Positions 35,096 through 47,190 of a stretch of DNA of 64,000 bases are shown one piece after another. Each line of letters opens with the position of its first letter. Within the stretch, counting starts at the first letter, position 1. A program made the translations under genes and the position numbers. The notes under the pieces were generated by a model. That model saw nothing but the letters and a program-made list of their open reading frames with translations. It searched no databases and was not told the DNA's origin. Source of the stretch: Centroberyx gerrardi (taxonomy: Eukaryota; Chordata; Actinopteri; Beryciformes; Berycidae); the NCBI RefSeq assembly GCF_048128805.1, contig NC_136001.1, positions 6,764,001 to 6,828,000 of the forward strand, read 5' to 3'.

Positions 35096-36424
35096 ATATT
35101 GTGTTGTTTTCTACAAATGATGTGTTGTTTGATCTAAACGATTGGACACACACAACATGTGTTAAACCATTGACCAATCACATCACTACTTCAACATCTC
35201 TCTTTACTCCCGCCCCAATGGAAAATTCCATTTGGAAAACTGACTGGTAACCACCACCACCGATGTCCACACAACAGGAAACCAAAGGTAAATGTCTTTG
35301 TACTTCAATTGACGTTAGTTAAAATAAAAAGGTAAATTACACTGGATTTGTATTTGGGGATGAGAAGCTCGATTTGTCTAGGTTAGACATGTTGTCACTC
35401 TGCCGTGACTGTCATGCTAGTGCGGTCTGAACGGGGACCTGTGAGTGTAACGTTAGCTTGCACTGACAACCTTCGGTTCGTAGCTAGCTAGCTAGCTAAT
35501 GTGACATGACGTGTAGAAAGGGATAGCTTGCTATGTATGAATGTGACTAATTATTAAGCATAAGCACAAATAAGAAAGGTAATGTTAATATCAGTTTGTT
35601 CATCATCCTGCTGTAGCTTAGCATGTAAAGTAGCATGTCACCGTGCGATGCTAAATGGCGCCTATATGATTGCGTTTAAAAAAAAAGGAAGAGCGACTGA
35701 TTTAAAAGCAAAAAAAAACTCCTCAAATACCGTCACACACACGATAGACGGTGAATTAACAGTGTTATGAGTCGGTGTTTAATTCGGCGTGTATCTGATC
35801 CCCCAACCAGCACTTATTTAAGTGAGAAATCTAATTTTTGAAACGGTTCGCCTCTCATGCCCACGGTCTTCTCCCACTGAAATAGCGCAGCTAACAGTTA
35901 ACCAACGGAAGCTGGTAGCGAGTTGAGGCGACAAAATCCAAAATGTAAAGTTTGTACAGAAATACAGTTTATCTTTATGGATTATATTGATGCCGAATTG
36001 ACAAGAAGACTGTCTACATATGACGCCTTTTATCTTGTGTTTCTAGAATTATGTGTTTTTACAGACACGTAAGGAATTGTTAATACGTCATATTTCTTAA
36101 AGGGAGTTTGGTGTAATATTTCCCCGGAGAGCGCAGGGAGCTTCAGTTTAATTCAAACTGCTAATATGTATATTTTTTAACGTTTTGTCACCACTACAGA
36201 AACACTAGGTAACTGCTAAAGTATGATAAGGTTGTCTGACGTTGACTGCTGTTAGTTATTGGTTTGATTAATGGTTTAATAATGTGTGTTTGTATTGATT
36301 ACTGACGGTGGCTGATCAGGCTAATTATCAGCTAATTGTACTCAGTTTGGCTGTTTCTTGACTTAATCCAAGAGGTTAGGTGGTGTAGAAATGCAGGAAA
36401 TTTGTTTTAAATTAGAATTTTTTT

Positions 36425-36812
36425 TCTGGGGGAGGACCCCCACCCCCCCCCCCGCCAATTATGTATCGTTCCAAGTTTGCTCCCCGATTTTAAAACATAA
36501 CCAGGCGCCCATGAGCAGCTCCAGTCTCTTTGCCTGTCTGTGGCATAGCCTTCAGTGTTGATAGGCTATTACTTGTGACGTGTAACCAATCAGATAGTGC
36601 TGTGGGCGGAACATCGAGCGAAACTACAGAGTGGTGACTACAGACAGAGGCGGCTGCATCAGAGCCAAAGTAGCACATTTTAAAATTAATTTAACCTTAA
36701 CCCTTTTTTTTATTTTTTATTTTTTTTGCTGATCCGAAAAATTATCCGATCCATGACTCAAAACCGTGATACGATCCGAACCGTGAGTTTTGTGATCCGT
36801 TGCACCCCTAGT
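36425..36812. repeat. hAT-like element remnant
   Basis: The right end reads gatccgttgcacccctag, the reverse complement of a common hAT terminus (ctaggggtgcaacggatc). It is preceded by gatccgaa repeats. No matching left end was found, so only the right part remains. Confidence 0.45.
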
Positions 36813-37411
36813 TGCTATGCTTCATACGATCATAGACTATATAAATATAAACCTGTTTCTCATCTGTGTAATGCTGGGTGATTTTTTTTTTAATGAATTT
36901 TTGTTGTTACTAGATTTAGACCTAAATGGTAAAAATAGGTTAACATAAATTGCATGCATAACTTCACTTTTACATGCCTAGGGATGGGTCATAAAAACCG
37001 AATAACTGAATAGTCGTTCACAGGGATCAAGGTTGACTTTTGTAATATGGTTGTTAAAATTTTGTAAGATGTAAATGTAAGTTGTTGAAAACGTCGCTGA
37101 AATAATTAAAAAAGCCTTTAATCATACATCTTTTTGGCTCAATAAGAGCTGTAGAGCAATTTTTGATTTCAGCCACTAGGTGGTAGTATTGTGTCATTAA
37201 TCAATAGCTCCACTCCCTAGCCTGAGCTCCTGATGTTCAGAATCTGTTCTACTTCTCTACTCAGTAGCTGACTTGGTTGGGCAGCACAGTGTAGCCCCAC
37301 GGCAAATAATAGCAGTTTTAGTAGTATACAACAGTGAAATGGGTGTTTGTGGAAGTGGTTTTGTGTTATTTTACCATAGTGAATAACGACTGAAACCTGT
37401 TTTTTCTCTTT

Positions 37412-37597
37412 CTCAGCAAATGGAAGCTACAAAGAAGAAAATCCTTGCGACAGTTTTCCTAGATGGCAGAGAGATCTGCAATAAAGTTTACGAACTCCAC
37501 AATGCTGCAGAATTAACTGATGCAAGCAAATCTCAAGTACCTTCTGTAATAGAGTTGGATAGATTTCTCAAGTATAATGCAGACTTCAATGAGAAGG
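37412..37597 (+). other. Possible exon of unknown gene
   Basis: A pyrimidine-rich tract and cag precede an open frame (QMEATKKKILATVFLDG, then LYELHN-like EICNKVYELHN and ELDRFLKYNADFNE). I do not recognise it. It ends abruptly at about 37598, where sequence belonging to the minus-strand gene at 37600-39744 begins. It may be the upstream part of the plus-strand fragment at 40898-41416, which is speculative. A chance frame cannot be excluded. Confidence 0.3.
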
Positions 37598-39744
37598 CAA
37601 CACACTCTGACGTGTACCGAGCCACCCGCTGGAGCCACTCCTCGCTGTGGTTCTCCTTCAGTTGACCAATTATCCGAGCAGGACCGTTTCCCGTATGTCA
37701 CAGGCATATCTTGGCAAAAGTATCCATTTAAATACATTATTCTAGGAAATATGTATTGGGAAATATGTAGTATGTGTGTGTGCATGATGGCAAAGCAATT
37801 ACAAATTCAGCATCTAACTTACCTGCGTGTAAGGATGACCCTGAACTCAGAGCGGTGTGCCAGGTCCAGCTGCTGGAGGATTGTCTGACTCCAGGACAGG
37901 TAGCTGGTTCTACACTTGGTGCAGATCAGGGTCTCCGTCACCAAGTTGTAGTAACGATCAATATCAAGGACCTGCCGTACCCTCCTGTGCAGACCACCCC
38001 CGGCCAGTGGATGCTTAGTACATGCAGGGTTGGTACAGAGCAGCCGCACCTTCCACAGCCTGTATGGCATCCACAGCAGCAGAGTGCGGGAGAAGAACGT
38101 GTCAGGGGTGGGAGCCTGGTGGTATAAAAGAGCTGGTGGTGGGGGGTGATACCAGAGCTGTAAGTTGTCACAGAGCTCCAGCTTTCCACTTGCACCAACC
38201 CTGAATAGTGCTGCAGACACCCCCTTGTGGTCCTGCTGTGGCATTGTCTTTGGCCACAGTAGTGGGAGCTCTGCAGGATCCCTTGGCTGAAAGGGGTTCA
38301 GAAATCTGCATAAGTATAAATAGAAGATATATAAAGGTAGGTATAGAAACATAAAATTATGTACGTGCGTCTAGGGTAAAATGTTTTATCGTTGTCTCTA
38401 CCGCCAGAATAATCGCTCTGAGATGGAACCAAGAATATAGTTATAGTTGTCGTTTTGGATGTTTTTATTAGTTACAGTTGTAGTGTGACCACAGACATTC
38501 TATTTACTTATAACGATTTAAATCTTTTTATAGTTGTAGTTATCTTTATAGTTGTTGTTCTAGATGTGAATGGGCCTTTACTTATTTATACTTGTTACTG
38601 TTAATTCCTCTATAATTGTTATATTCTCAAACTCCTTACTAAATGATCCTTCTTGCACTTAAAGGCGAATACCACTGAATTTATTAATTCAAATGTGTTA
38701 CACTTTAGTGTTGAAACAGTTGAATTAATATTTCTGCATACAGTTAATGTTACTACTATTATTACTGCACACTACTATAATATTGATTGAGAATCGCATA
38801 TGAGACCAAGATGACATGCTAAATAGTAATAATAGCAAATTGCAATAGTAAAAAGCAATTTATTATTTTTGGCTGGTAAAAAATCTGTCTGGCTGGTAAA
38901 TTTTTTCATCTACCAGCCACCTTGGCAGGTAAGCTAAAAAGTTAATTTTGGACCCTGACTGCCAGACATATCTGGCGTAACAGTATGTAGTTGGCATAAA
39001 GAACTGAACAGCAAAAGATACAAAAAAATGTAATTGTTGGTAACTGTAAAACTCAACCTCAAGATCAGTTGAACTTGCTAAGGAAACTAACATTTCCTTG
39101 TCTGTGTTTTCCAGGAGTTATAACTACTACATAACTACACTGCACGGCCCAGTGTGGAGTTACCTTAGTGAGTGGAGGGTGCCTGAAAATACAGCAGAAT
39201 TATATACAGAGTTGCTAAAGTACTTGCTAGATAAAAAGTCAACTTCACATGATTTTGATTTAACTCAAATTTAACTAACAATTCAGATTTAACTGAAGTT
39301 ACCTTGTGAGTGTGAAATCCACAACTGCATTTCTGCGTTTGGGTCACCAAGGTCATCTGTCCCCTCAGTTGCAGAGGACACTTTTCTATCTGTAAACATA
39401 AAGTATATCTTACTTTTGTTTCATGCAATTACGAAACACAGTCACTGACCAACAATGTTATAAACACATTACAACGCTAATTACCACCACATACTGTACC
39501 TGATTAGTACCTAGTGTTACATTATTGAAAACAGTAAAGTGTATTGTGTCAGGGGCATGTTGTTAATTTGAACATGGATATACCATATAATTTTACCTTA
39601 TAATAAAGGTCATGCCATTTTTTTTGGTGAGGAGCAGGCCTGTTTCCCTCACTGGATGGCCAGACGCCTGTGCGGGCAAATGCCCGCAGACGAGAGAGCC
39701 ACTCAGTCACCCATGGCCTTGTGCGTTTTCTTAGACGCCATGAT
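37597..39744 (-). pseudogene. Multi-exon gene fragment, DUF6729-like fish repeat family
   Basis: On the minus strand three exons join in phase. 39597-39744 contains KRTRPWVTEWLSRLRAFA and KKWHDLYYK; 39303-39389 contains KCPLQLRGQM and KCSCGFHTHK; 37823-38286 contains PRDPAELPLLWP, CTNPACTKHPLAGGGLH, RRVRQVLDIDRYYNLVTE, CTKCRTSYLSWSQTIL and QLDLAHRSEF. A fourth piece (about 37600-37709) starts YACDIRETVLL, changes frame, and continues as GQLKENHSEEWLQRVA and YTSECV before homology stops at 37598. The cysteine pairs suggest a zinc-binding domain. I recall this pattern from uncharacterised, repeated fish proteins annotated as DUF6729; function is unknown. The frame change and abrupt end indicate a broken copy. 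38310-39290 and 39745-40440 would be introns and upstream DNA. Confidence 0.6.
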
Positions 39745-40510
39745 CTGAAATAATGTACAGTAGACTATATGAATCAACCATCAACAATGATTACTGACAT
39801 TAAACAACAGCAAAACAATATTACATTTTCATTGTAACCTAAGTCTGCAAAGGATAGCAACATTAGCCTACAGCAAGGTAATGACAATTTAGTTAAATAA
39901 TGTTAGTTAAATAACAGTTAATTTCAGTTACAGTAATAAACAAACATACATTGGATACTAAAAAACAGAAACACACAGGAATAGACATCAGTTACTCTAC
40001 CCGTTGGGTTTGTAGAAGTCATATTTCTTATTTAATGTTAACTTAGGTTTAGACAAACCAACTTTCTCATTAGCGATTATGCGATAATATTTACGCCAAA
40101 GACCGCGACCAAAAATGCACGCAAATATCAACGATATGGCCAAAAGTTAACGTTAAATATGTGTTAATGATTTAATTCAAACATGAAATTGAACAGCAGT
40201 TACCTGTAACGTTATGTAGGCTAATGTTACATTTAACTTAGCTAGCCAAACTTCTCATCCGCAAATGTAAATTATGGCGCGTTTTCGTCAGGCAAAAATC
40301 AAACTCATAAATAATTTAAGTAAAAATGCACACTAGCAAAAACTTCAGTTCAGTTAAATATGTGTTGACGTTAATAATTCAATTCCGACAGACTAACATG
40401 ACAACGAACATGTAAAAGTTGCGTTACCTTCACCTACCTTACCTGACACTAATGGGACCAGGGTCTCATCAGTCAACGATTTGGGATGAAGACGGGGAGA
40501 AGGGCGGGCA

Positions 40511-40770
40511 GAAAGATGGACTTCGCCAACGTGATTGGCTGTTGAAAGATGGACTTCGCCAACGTGATTGGCTTTTGAAAGATGGACCTCGCCAACGTGA
40601 TTGGCTGTTGAAAGATGGACTTCGCCAACGTGATTGGCTGTTGAAAGATGGACTCGCCAACGTGATTGGCTTTTGAAAGATGGACTTCGCCAACGTGACT
40701 GGCTTTTGAAAGATGGACTTCGCCAACGTGATTGGCTTTTGAAAGATGGACTTCGCCATGGGATTGGACG
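40511..40770. repeat. 33-bp minisatellite carrying CCAAT boxes
   Basis: Eight units start at 40511, 40544, 40577, 40610, 40643, 40675, 40708 and 40741. The consensus includes gaaagatggacttcgcc and aacgtgattggct. Unit 5 lacks one base (32 bp). On the minus strand each unit reads agccaatcacgttgg, an NF-Y-type CCAAT box; seven of the eight units keep ATTGG. It lies upstream of the minus-strand gene at 37597-39744. Confidence 0.93.
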
Positions 40771-40784
40771 ATTTGTACAGACTA

Positions 40785-40886
40785 GCGGCTGTCCCCTCTC
40801 TCTCCCATACCTTCCTGTCTCTCTCTCACTATATTTGTCAATAAAAGCATAAAAAATGCCTGAAAATAAATCTTAAAAAAAAGGCA
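40785..40886 (+). mobile_element. SINE tail, 5'-truncated
   Basis: ctctctctcccatacc, ttcctgtctctctctcac, aataaaagcat and aaataaatctt match the 3' part of the SINE at 10463-10663. Confidence 0.75.
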
Positions 40887-40897
40887 TAGACCAGACT

Positions 40898-41416
40898 ATG
40901 GACATTGTTCAAGAGAGAATGCTCTCCTTTATAGATACCCATTCCATACCTCATGATGACGATGCTTTTACAACTTTGATGCAGGAATTGGAAAGTGGAA
41001 GGAAAATGTTTGAGGATGTTGACACACCCTATAAGATGAGTAAATATTTCTCTGATAAAATGTCTCTTGTGAAACCAACAGAGATATTCCTGGGGCATAG
41101 GGCAGATACCACCAGAAAGAATGGACAAATGACACAAGTGCTGATCTCAGACACATTTCAGTATATTTCTATTATTGACACCATCAGATTTCTTTTTAGC
41201 AGTGAGAAAATGCAGAGCCTTTACATGGAGTCTAATATGGATGGTAAAATGCGAGACTATTGCGATGGTGCACAGTTTGCTACTCATCCTCTGTACAGTA
41301 GATATCCAGATGCCTTACAGATACAACTTTATTTTGACAATGTAGAGACCACTATCTGTGGAATCTGGTGCATATTTTGCTTACAGAATGTGATAAATAG
41401 TTGTTTCTTATGTTAA
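40898..41416 (+). pseudogene. Fragment of an unnamed repetitive fish gene family
   Basis: The open frame reads MDIVQERMLSFIDTHS, PTEIFLGHRADTTRK, VLISDTFQYISIIDTIRF, KMRDYCDGAQFATHPLYS and DALQIQLYFDNVET, then runs into unrelated residues (TTICGIW) where an exon end is likely. The order 'PxEIFLG ... VPI/VLISDxFxYI ... DYCDG ... HPLYS ... ALQIQLYFDxVE' is one I associate with uncharacterised multi-exon proteins repeated in fish. No function is known to me. It begins right after a SINE tail. 41417-42400 holds no gene. Confidence 0.45.
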
Positions 41417-41736
41417 TACACATGCATATATGAGAACAAATTTCATACAGAATGTTTGTTGATGACCCGTTTGAAGAAATGTTATACATGGGAACACGTA
41501 TTTTAATGACCATGCATGTGAGGAATTTTAGAATGATTAAAAAAAAAAAAAAAAGTTGATGACCATATGCATGTAAAATTTTATTGATGAAATCTTTTAT
41601 GTTCATGACCACAATTGTTTAAATAAATTGTACAATAAATGTTAACCTTTTTTCTACAGTTGGGTGTCTGCTTATTTAAATTCAAATCCTAAGGAATAGA
41701 ATTAACACATTTTTTAACACAATAATGTGTCTATAT

Positions 41737-41857
41737 AAGGACCACACATGTTGTGTTATATTTGACACAATCACTGTGTTTGAAAATCCAACAAATCTTG
41801 TGTTAAAACTCTCAACACAGTAGTTGTGTTAAAAGTAACACAAAATGTGTGGTCCTT
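41737..41857. repeat. Short inverted-repeat element (aaggaccacacat)
   Basis: aaggaccacacat at 41737 and atgtgtggtcctt ending at 41857 are exact reverse complements. The interior is rich in tgtgtta / taacaca words. It is probably a miniature element; the superfamily is unknown. Confidence 0.6.
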
Positions 41858-42404
41858 ATCTACCCGCATTTGGCGCTTGGCGACTGTTAATTTCGGACCC
41901 TGTACACACACACACGCACACGCACACACTCATACCATTAATTCCACACACACACGTCATTGATATACATTATATGAGCTGGTTCAAAAACATTTTTATT
42001 GACGGTCCTATTCCCGTCTAATCTTTCCCAAAATTTTCCTTGATTAATACAGGAATGTGAAACTGACAACTGTCATAACATTTTCTTTCACACTGGATTG
42101 CATTTCCTTGATTTGAAACACAACCCGAAACATGTCTGGAAAATATCTACTTTTCAAAGGTGAAAGCAACCAATATCAACTAGTCTAGTTACTGTGCTAA
42201 AGCACATTTTTTGAGTTAAGGTACTTTGAATTTTTAAGTCTCAGCCTTTTCTTCTCTTTGAATAATCTTTAAATCATTTCCTCATAGAGTTATTTGTGAG
42301 ATTTCTTTCCTGACTTGAAGGTAGTGAGTGCAGTGAGACAGCAGTCATAGCTCTGGACTTTACACTGACCCTGCATTCAAGTGATGTTGGGTCATACTTT
42401 TCTC

Positions 42405-42592
42405 TGAGTCAGGAATATGTCACAACTCGGCCACCACGTGCTTTATGGTGGGGAAATTGGAGAAAGTTTCCTCAACTGTTTACAACTTCTAGGCTAATAG
42501 CAATTGAGCTAGCACACCACACACACAGCTTTGAATGGACCTCAAGACAGAAAATAAAACACTGGAAAGTGTAAAATATGGGACCTTTAAGA
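42405..42592. repeat. Fragment of TTAA MITE (ggtcccatatttta family)
   Basis: It ends acactggaaagtgtaaaat then atgggacctttaa, which is the reverse complement of the left end of the element at 47191-47733. The other end is lost. Confidence 0.65.
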
Positions 42593-42878
42593 ATGACTAG
42601 CCTCTGGTAACTTGTGATGGGCATTTGTCATTATTTTTGATATTTTATAAACTAACTGATTAATTGATTAATCAAAAAAATAATCGTTAGACTAATTGAT
42701 AATGAAAACAATTTTAGTTGCAGCCCTAACTGTATTCACTGTTTAATGAAAGGCAGTTTTGTATGATTTTGCAATCTGTCCCTAAATAACACAGATTGGT
42801 GAAAATGTTGAAACTGATATTTATCTGATACATGATATATTATGCAATATAGTGAGTCAGTTATCATCATCATCATCA

Positions 42879-44273
42879 TTAAATGTGCTGTTTCACTGTT
42901 ACAGAAACCTTCAATGGTAAAATCTTTAGTTCAGTCAAAGAGTCAATTCGTGGAAACAGTTTGTCAGTGAAAGTGTGTGTGAAGGTGTGTATGTGTGTGT
43001 TAGTATCAGGATCAGAGAATGACAGCTTTCCTCTGTTCCAGTCCAGTTGTACTCTGATCCTCTGGAGCTTCTTCCTCACTGGGAGAACAGTTTCTGGATC
43101 TGGTGGGGAGTATGTTTTGTATTTACCATTACTGAACGATATTAACCAAAATCTATTCTTTACTCCTCCCTTCCTCTGGAAAGACTCTGCTGCCACGCCT
43201 ACTACCCAGACAGGACTGTCTCCAACCTCAACATCCCAGCTGTGAGTCCCTGAGTTAAAGCCCTCAGAGCCCAGGACAGACCAGTAGCAATGAATCCTTT
43301 CTGGGTTTTCAGGAAGCTGCTGTTTCTCTCCACAGCTGACACTGGTCAGATCATCAGATAAAATGAGTCCTGGATGGGCAGTGTTGGGGTCCAGAATCAC
43401 AGGAGTGTAGGAGACCATCTCCTTCATCTTGTCCCAGACTGTGAAGCTCAGGTTGCCCAGGTGTTTGGCCTCGTCTATCAGAGCTCCTGAGACCAGCTGT
43501 GGATCATCCAGCAGGGGGCGCTGGACTCTTTCCACTGTGGCCTTGTAGTTCTGCAGGAACAAGACATCTTCAGCTCTCAGCTCCTTCTCTACGGCTCTGA
43601 CTGTGTCTGAAAGAGCTGCTATCTCTCTGCTCAGACCCTCAGTCTTCTCCTTTATCGTCCGACTCTTCTGCTCCTCTTCCTCCCTCAGTGCAGCGATTCT
43701 GGCCTCCTCTTCCTCTTGTAGAAACTGGTGAAGCTTCTTAAACTGCTCCTTAATCTGCCTCTCTGTGCGTTGGGCCTGTACCTTAATGTGTTCTGCTGTT
43801 TGTTCACAGTTTCCTTTTACTTCATTAAAGAGCTTCAGTTTCTCCTGTAACGGATTCAGTGATTTCTGAAGTTCCTCCTTGTGATCCTGTGCAACTTCAT
43901 CGATGGGTCTGAATCTGTGGTTGTTGTGTGTTTTTGAATCTCGACAGACAAGACACACTGGCTGCTGATGGTCCAGACAGAAAAGCTTGAGTTTCTCAGA
44001 GTGCAGACTGCAGAGAAGCTCAGATCCTGCTGAAGGTCTCTGGTCTCTCTCCAGTAAGAAAGCCTCACACAGGTTCCTTAATGCCAAGTTAAGAAGTGGT
44101 TTGCTCTTTGAAGATCTTCTGTTACAAAGTGGACAATCATGTATTTGTTTCTCTATCCACCATTTCTGCAGACAGGCTTTACAGAAGCTGTGGCTGCATG
44201 TCAGGATGACAGGATCTTTAAAGATGTCATGGCAGACAGGACAGGAGAGATCCTCCTCTGATCTGGAAGCCAT
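42879..44273 (-). CDS. TRIM E3 ubiquitin ligase, RING-B-box-coiled coil-PRY/SPRY
   Basis: A single uninterrupted frame of 464 codons. The RING finger is at residues 11-50 (C11, C14, C26, H28, C31, C34, C47, C50: [22 protein letters not shown]). The B-box 2 is at 88-119 (C88, H91, C99, C107, C110, H116, H119). A long coiled coil rich in E, K and Q runs from about 130 to 255. PRY ([15 protein letters not shown]) and SPRY ([21 protein letters not shown], given here as [13 protein letters not shown] and [22 protein letters not shown]) reach the C-terminus. Family knowledge: such TRIMs are cytoplasmic E3 ligases, many in innate immunity, with SPRY choosing the target. The intronless layout recalls the expanded TRIM35/zinc-binding-protein-A33-like genes of fish; exact orthology is not settled. 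A split pseudogene copy lies at 30078-33610. Confidence 0.93.
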   Translation of the reverse strand: MASRSEEDLSCPVCHDIFKDPVILTCSHSFCKACLQKWWIEKQIHDCPLCNRRSSKSKPLLNLALRNLCEAFLLERDQRPSAGSELLCSLHSEKLKLFCLDHQQPVCLVCRDSKTHNNHRFRPIDEVAQDHKEELQKSLNPLQEKLKLFNEVKGNCEQTAEHIKVQAQRTERQIKEQFKKLHQFLQEEEEARIAALREEEEQKSRTIKEKTEGLSREIAALSDTVRAVEKELRAEDVLFLQNYKATVERVQRPLLDDPQLVSGALIDEAKHLGNLSFTVWDKMKEMVSYTPVILDPNTAHPGLILSDDLTSVSCGEKQQLPENPERIHCYWSVLGSEGFNSGTHSWDVEVGDSPVWVVGVAAESFQRKGGVKNRFWLISFSNGKYKTYSPPDPETVLPVRKKLQRIRVQLDWNRGKLSFSDPDTNTHIHTFTHTFTDKLFPRIDSLTELKILPLKVSVTVKQHI

Positions 44274-44557
44274 TTTCTCTCTGAGTGAAGCTCAAAACTC
44301 ACCAGGTAGACCGCTCAAACAGGAAATCAGCAGCAGGTTGAAGTGGCAGTATTCCAGAATTCCAGTATTCCCAGTATTCCCACCTGTAGCTGTCCTCCTT
44401 CAGTGAAAGTCGTGAGTTTGGTCTGAAGGTGAATCTTATCGTCTGTCTCTCGGTCTGTGTCTCTTCTCAGTGAAGAGTCGAAGAATGACAGCTTCTGCTT
44501 CCTGGTTTGTCTCAGGTGAGTCAGGTCAGGGGCGGAGCTTTGTCAGGCCAAAGTCTC

Positions 44558-44560
<3 letters not shown>

Positions 44561-44589
<29 letters not shown>

Positions 44590-44590
44590 T
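44561..44590. repeat. (CA)n microsatellite
   Basis: About 14 CA units. The stretch 44591-45045 shows no gene. Confidence 0.95.
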
Positions 44591-45065
44591 CATTCACACC
44601 ATTACTTCCTCACACACATCATTGATATACATTACACAGGGCTTAAAGACCTCCGGCCAGGTGCCAGATTTCCGGCATATGGACGTTTTATATTCCCAAA
44701 CTATTTTCGACAAAAAAAAAAACAAACTCACTCCACGTGGGTTTTTGTTTTTGATGCGTTTTATCCAATCATATTCAGCGAAGCAAAGCAATATTTTACA
44801 TTTACCAATGGAATGCGAGCAATTGAAGTCAATGCCTTTTCTTCTACTTGAATAATCTTTAAATAGTTTCCTTTTAGAATTATTTTAGTGGAATTTATTT
44901 CTGGACTTGAAGTTAGCGAGTGCAATGAGACTTGTCATTTACAGTAAACAGTAATAACTCTGGACTTTACACTTTGTTGATAAGATTGGAAAGGGCCTAT
45001 CAGATTCAAGTTCAGACCGGGGTACGGGGCCCTTGGTTTGAAGACTTAAAGCAATATTCCACTTA

Positions 45066-46165
45066 CCGTATTTCCTCTAATATTGGCCCGGGCCTTTATT
45101 TACCTCAACTGCAGAGGGTACCAGTCCTTTATTGGAAGCAGGCTTATATTAGAGACAGGCCTTTATTTCTAATTCCCTCTGTTTGATAAGTACTAGTCCG
45201 TACCCGGGGATGCCACAACTACGTGCAGACTTCCGGGGATGCGCGCGCCACAACTCCGCGCAGACTTGGCAAAAAGGTGTAAATTTGGGAAAATGGAAAA
45301 ATCAGCTCCGTCAGTCCCTGCCTATGCCAATGCTCAATGCCCATGTGCAGTTTGAGATTGATTGGCCAACCCATTGAAGAGCAAAATGGATGCAGACGGA
45401 CGGACGGACAGACAGAGATTTCCTCATTCTATAGTAGGATATTTGCTCATATTTTAGTATGAAGTTTGATTTTCTGATCTGCTTCTGTTGGGGTACGTTA
45501 GGTAGACGTTTTTTTGTTACTGCAATGCATTACGATAATTACGGTAATCGACGACGGCATGCTCCAGAGACTTCCACCGGCCGAGCCATCTTGTGGCACT
45601 TGTACGTTACTACAAACTACAGTTACATGTATAACAGGCACCAGGAGTTTACCGGTATCCACCGTTGTTTGCATGTAAGCTGAAGCTAACTGAAGCTAAA
45701 GTAGAATCTATACAATTATATCATATCGCCGTTTATTTCGATGCGCGAGCTCAGTCCACCTGACAGCCCTCTGTTCTGTCGGCGGCATGGAGGTTTCGGT
45801 GCGCCGAGGGCTTACTGCCGACGCTTCGAGTTTCCCGGGGACACGGTTCCGGCCAGTGCCGATAGCTGGGCGCCGATTTGTTCCCAGTGATCCGGCCGAG
45901 ATTTCGGCGGGGTCCCGACGTTGATGCGTCACCGGGTGTCCCCGATAGGTACAGGCCGTGGGCGCGGTGGAGAGGACAGCGGCGGAGAGAGGAGACGGAC
46001 ACGGTCCAGCCATATACTAGGTTTTGACCTAGTCTTGTTTCCTTTGTTTGTTTCCCCGGCCTGTATTTGAGACCGGCCTTTATTTGTTCGTGTCGACCAC
46101 GGCCCCGGTCATTATCGGAGACCCGGCTTTTAATTGACTACCGGCCACTATTAGAGGAAATACGG
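45066..46165. mobile_element. TA-flanked element with CCGTATTTCCTC termini
   Basis: ccgtatttcctctaatattgg at 45066 pairs with ccactattagaggaaatacgg ending at 46165, flanked by TA on both sides. Near both ends gcctttatt words repeat. The interior includes a CpG-rich part (45740-46010). The frames there look accidental. Superfamily unassigned; a TA target would fit Tc1/mariner-like mobilisation. Confidence 0.72.
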
Positions 46166-46167
46166 TA

Positions 46168-46774
46168 TGCCGCTTTTCCACCGCATGGTACCGGCTCAAC
46201 TCGACTCTACTCTACTTGCCTTTTTTGGTTTTCCATTGGGCAAGTACCAGGTACCAGGTACCATATTACCTGGTACCTGGTACTTTTTTTGGTAGCACCT
46301 CCGTCGAGGTTCCAAGCGAGCTGAGGCGATACCAAAAGGTGATGTGAAAACACTGCAGACTACTGATTGGTCAGAGAGAATCGTCATCATTGCCGGCAGC
46401 GATAGCGGGGATTTTAAAGCAGGCTAAAAACTGTTGTAATTTTGGCTCTATGACTGTTAATATGTCACTTTATTAAGTTTTAATATTTTTTCAGGCGAGA
46501 AAGTAACCATGTAGATTCCCAATATGTGGTCAGTTTATCCAAATAACGCCTGTTTGTAAATCTGCTGCAACGTTTTCGGAGATTTGGGCCCAGGACCGTC
46601 TGCCTCGCAGTCCGCCATTCTGAAGAGACTCAATGCATTTTGGGGCGGTTGTGTTTCATGCGGCGTCGTGCCGTCACTATGACGACCAGTTTGGGGGGGG
46701 GGGGGGACATTGAGGGGGTACTATCTGCAGTGGAAAACCAAGTGGTACTACCAAAAGCGAGTAGAGTAGAGCCA
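46168..46774. repeat. Non-autonomous element with ggtaccaggtacc inner repeats
   Basis: The left part reads cgcttttccaccgcatgg and ctcgactctactctacttgcc. The right part is a reverse-complement relative (gcgagtagagtagagcc, gcagtggaaaacc) without the outermost block. I recognise the pattern as a common fish miniature element (possibly Harbinger-like). A G-run lies at 46693-46707. Confidence 0.6.
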
Positions 46775-47190
46775 GCTTTAGTTTTAACCTGGGGGTTATT
46801 TGGCACTTGACCACCATGAAAACCAGAATATGAACTAATCACCAAGATCAGATGCAGCTGGACGAGTTTGTAGTGTTCAGATTTTTACTTCCCATTCATT
46901 TGAATGAGGCCGCGAAAATAGCCTGAAAACTGACATTCAACACGTTGGTGAACAGATTCAATAACAGCTCCCACTACTGTGATTTTCAATTGACTGTGGG
47001 TCCAACGTTTTAGAACATAATTTTGCCAAATAGTATTTTTATTGATAGAAGACAAGATAGCGGAGGGATACCATTTAGGGGAGAGAGTTACTGTTTGGGA
47101 GACCGAATCTACTTGTATTTTTAAATACTAATTTTAGTGTAAACCAAGAATAATGCAAAATGATGACAGACCAATTACTGCTTTATTGTC

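Noticed and set aside
35262-35287. First exon MSTQQETK with a GC box and CCAAT upstream, donor gtaaat
   Set aside because: Only eight codons, and its phase does not fit the candidate exon at 37412. It could be real but cannot be supported from sequence alone.
40511-40770. CRISPR-like array of 33-bp units
   Set aside because: The units are contiguous with no variable spacers and lie in a vertebrate genome; it is a minisatellite. The repeated peptide frame (DGLRQRDWLLK) is a by-product of the unit being a multiple of three.
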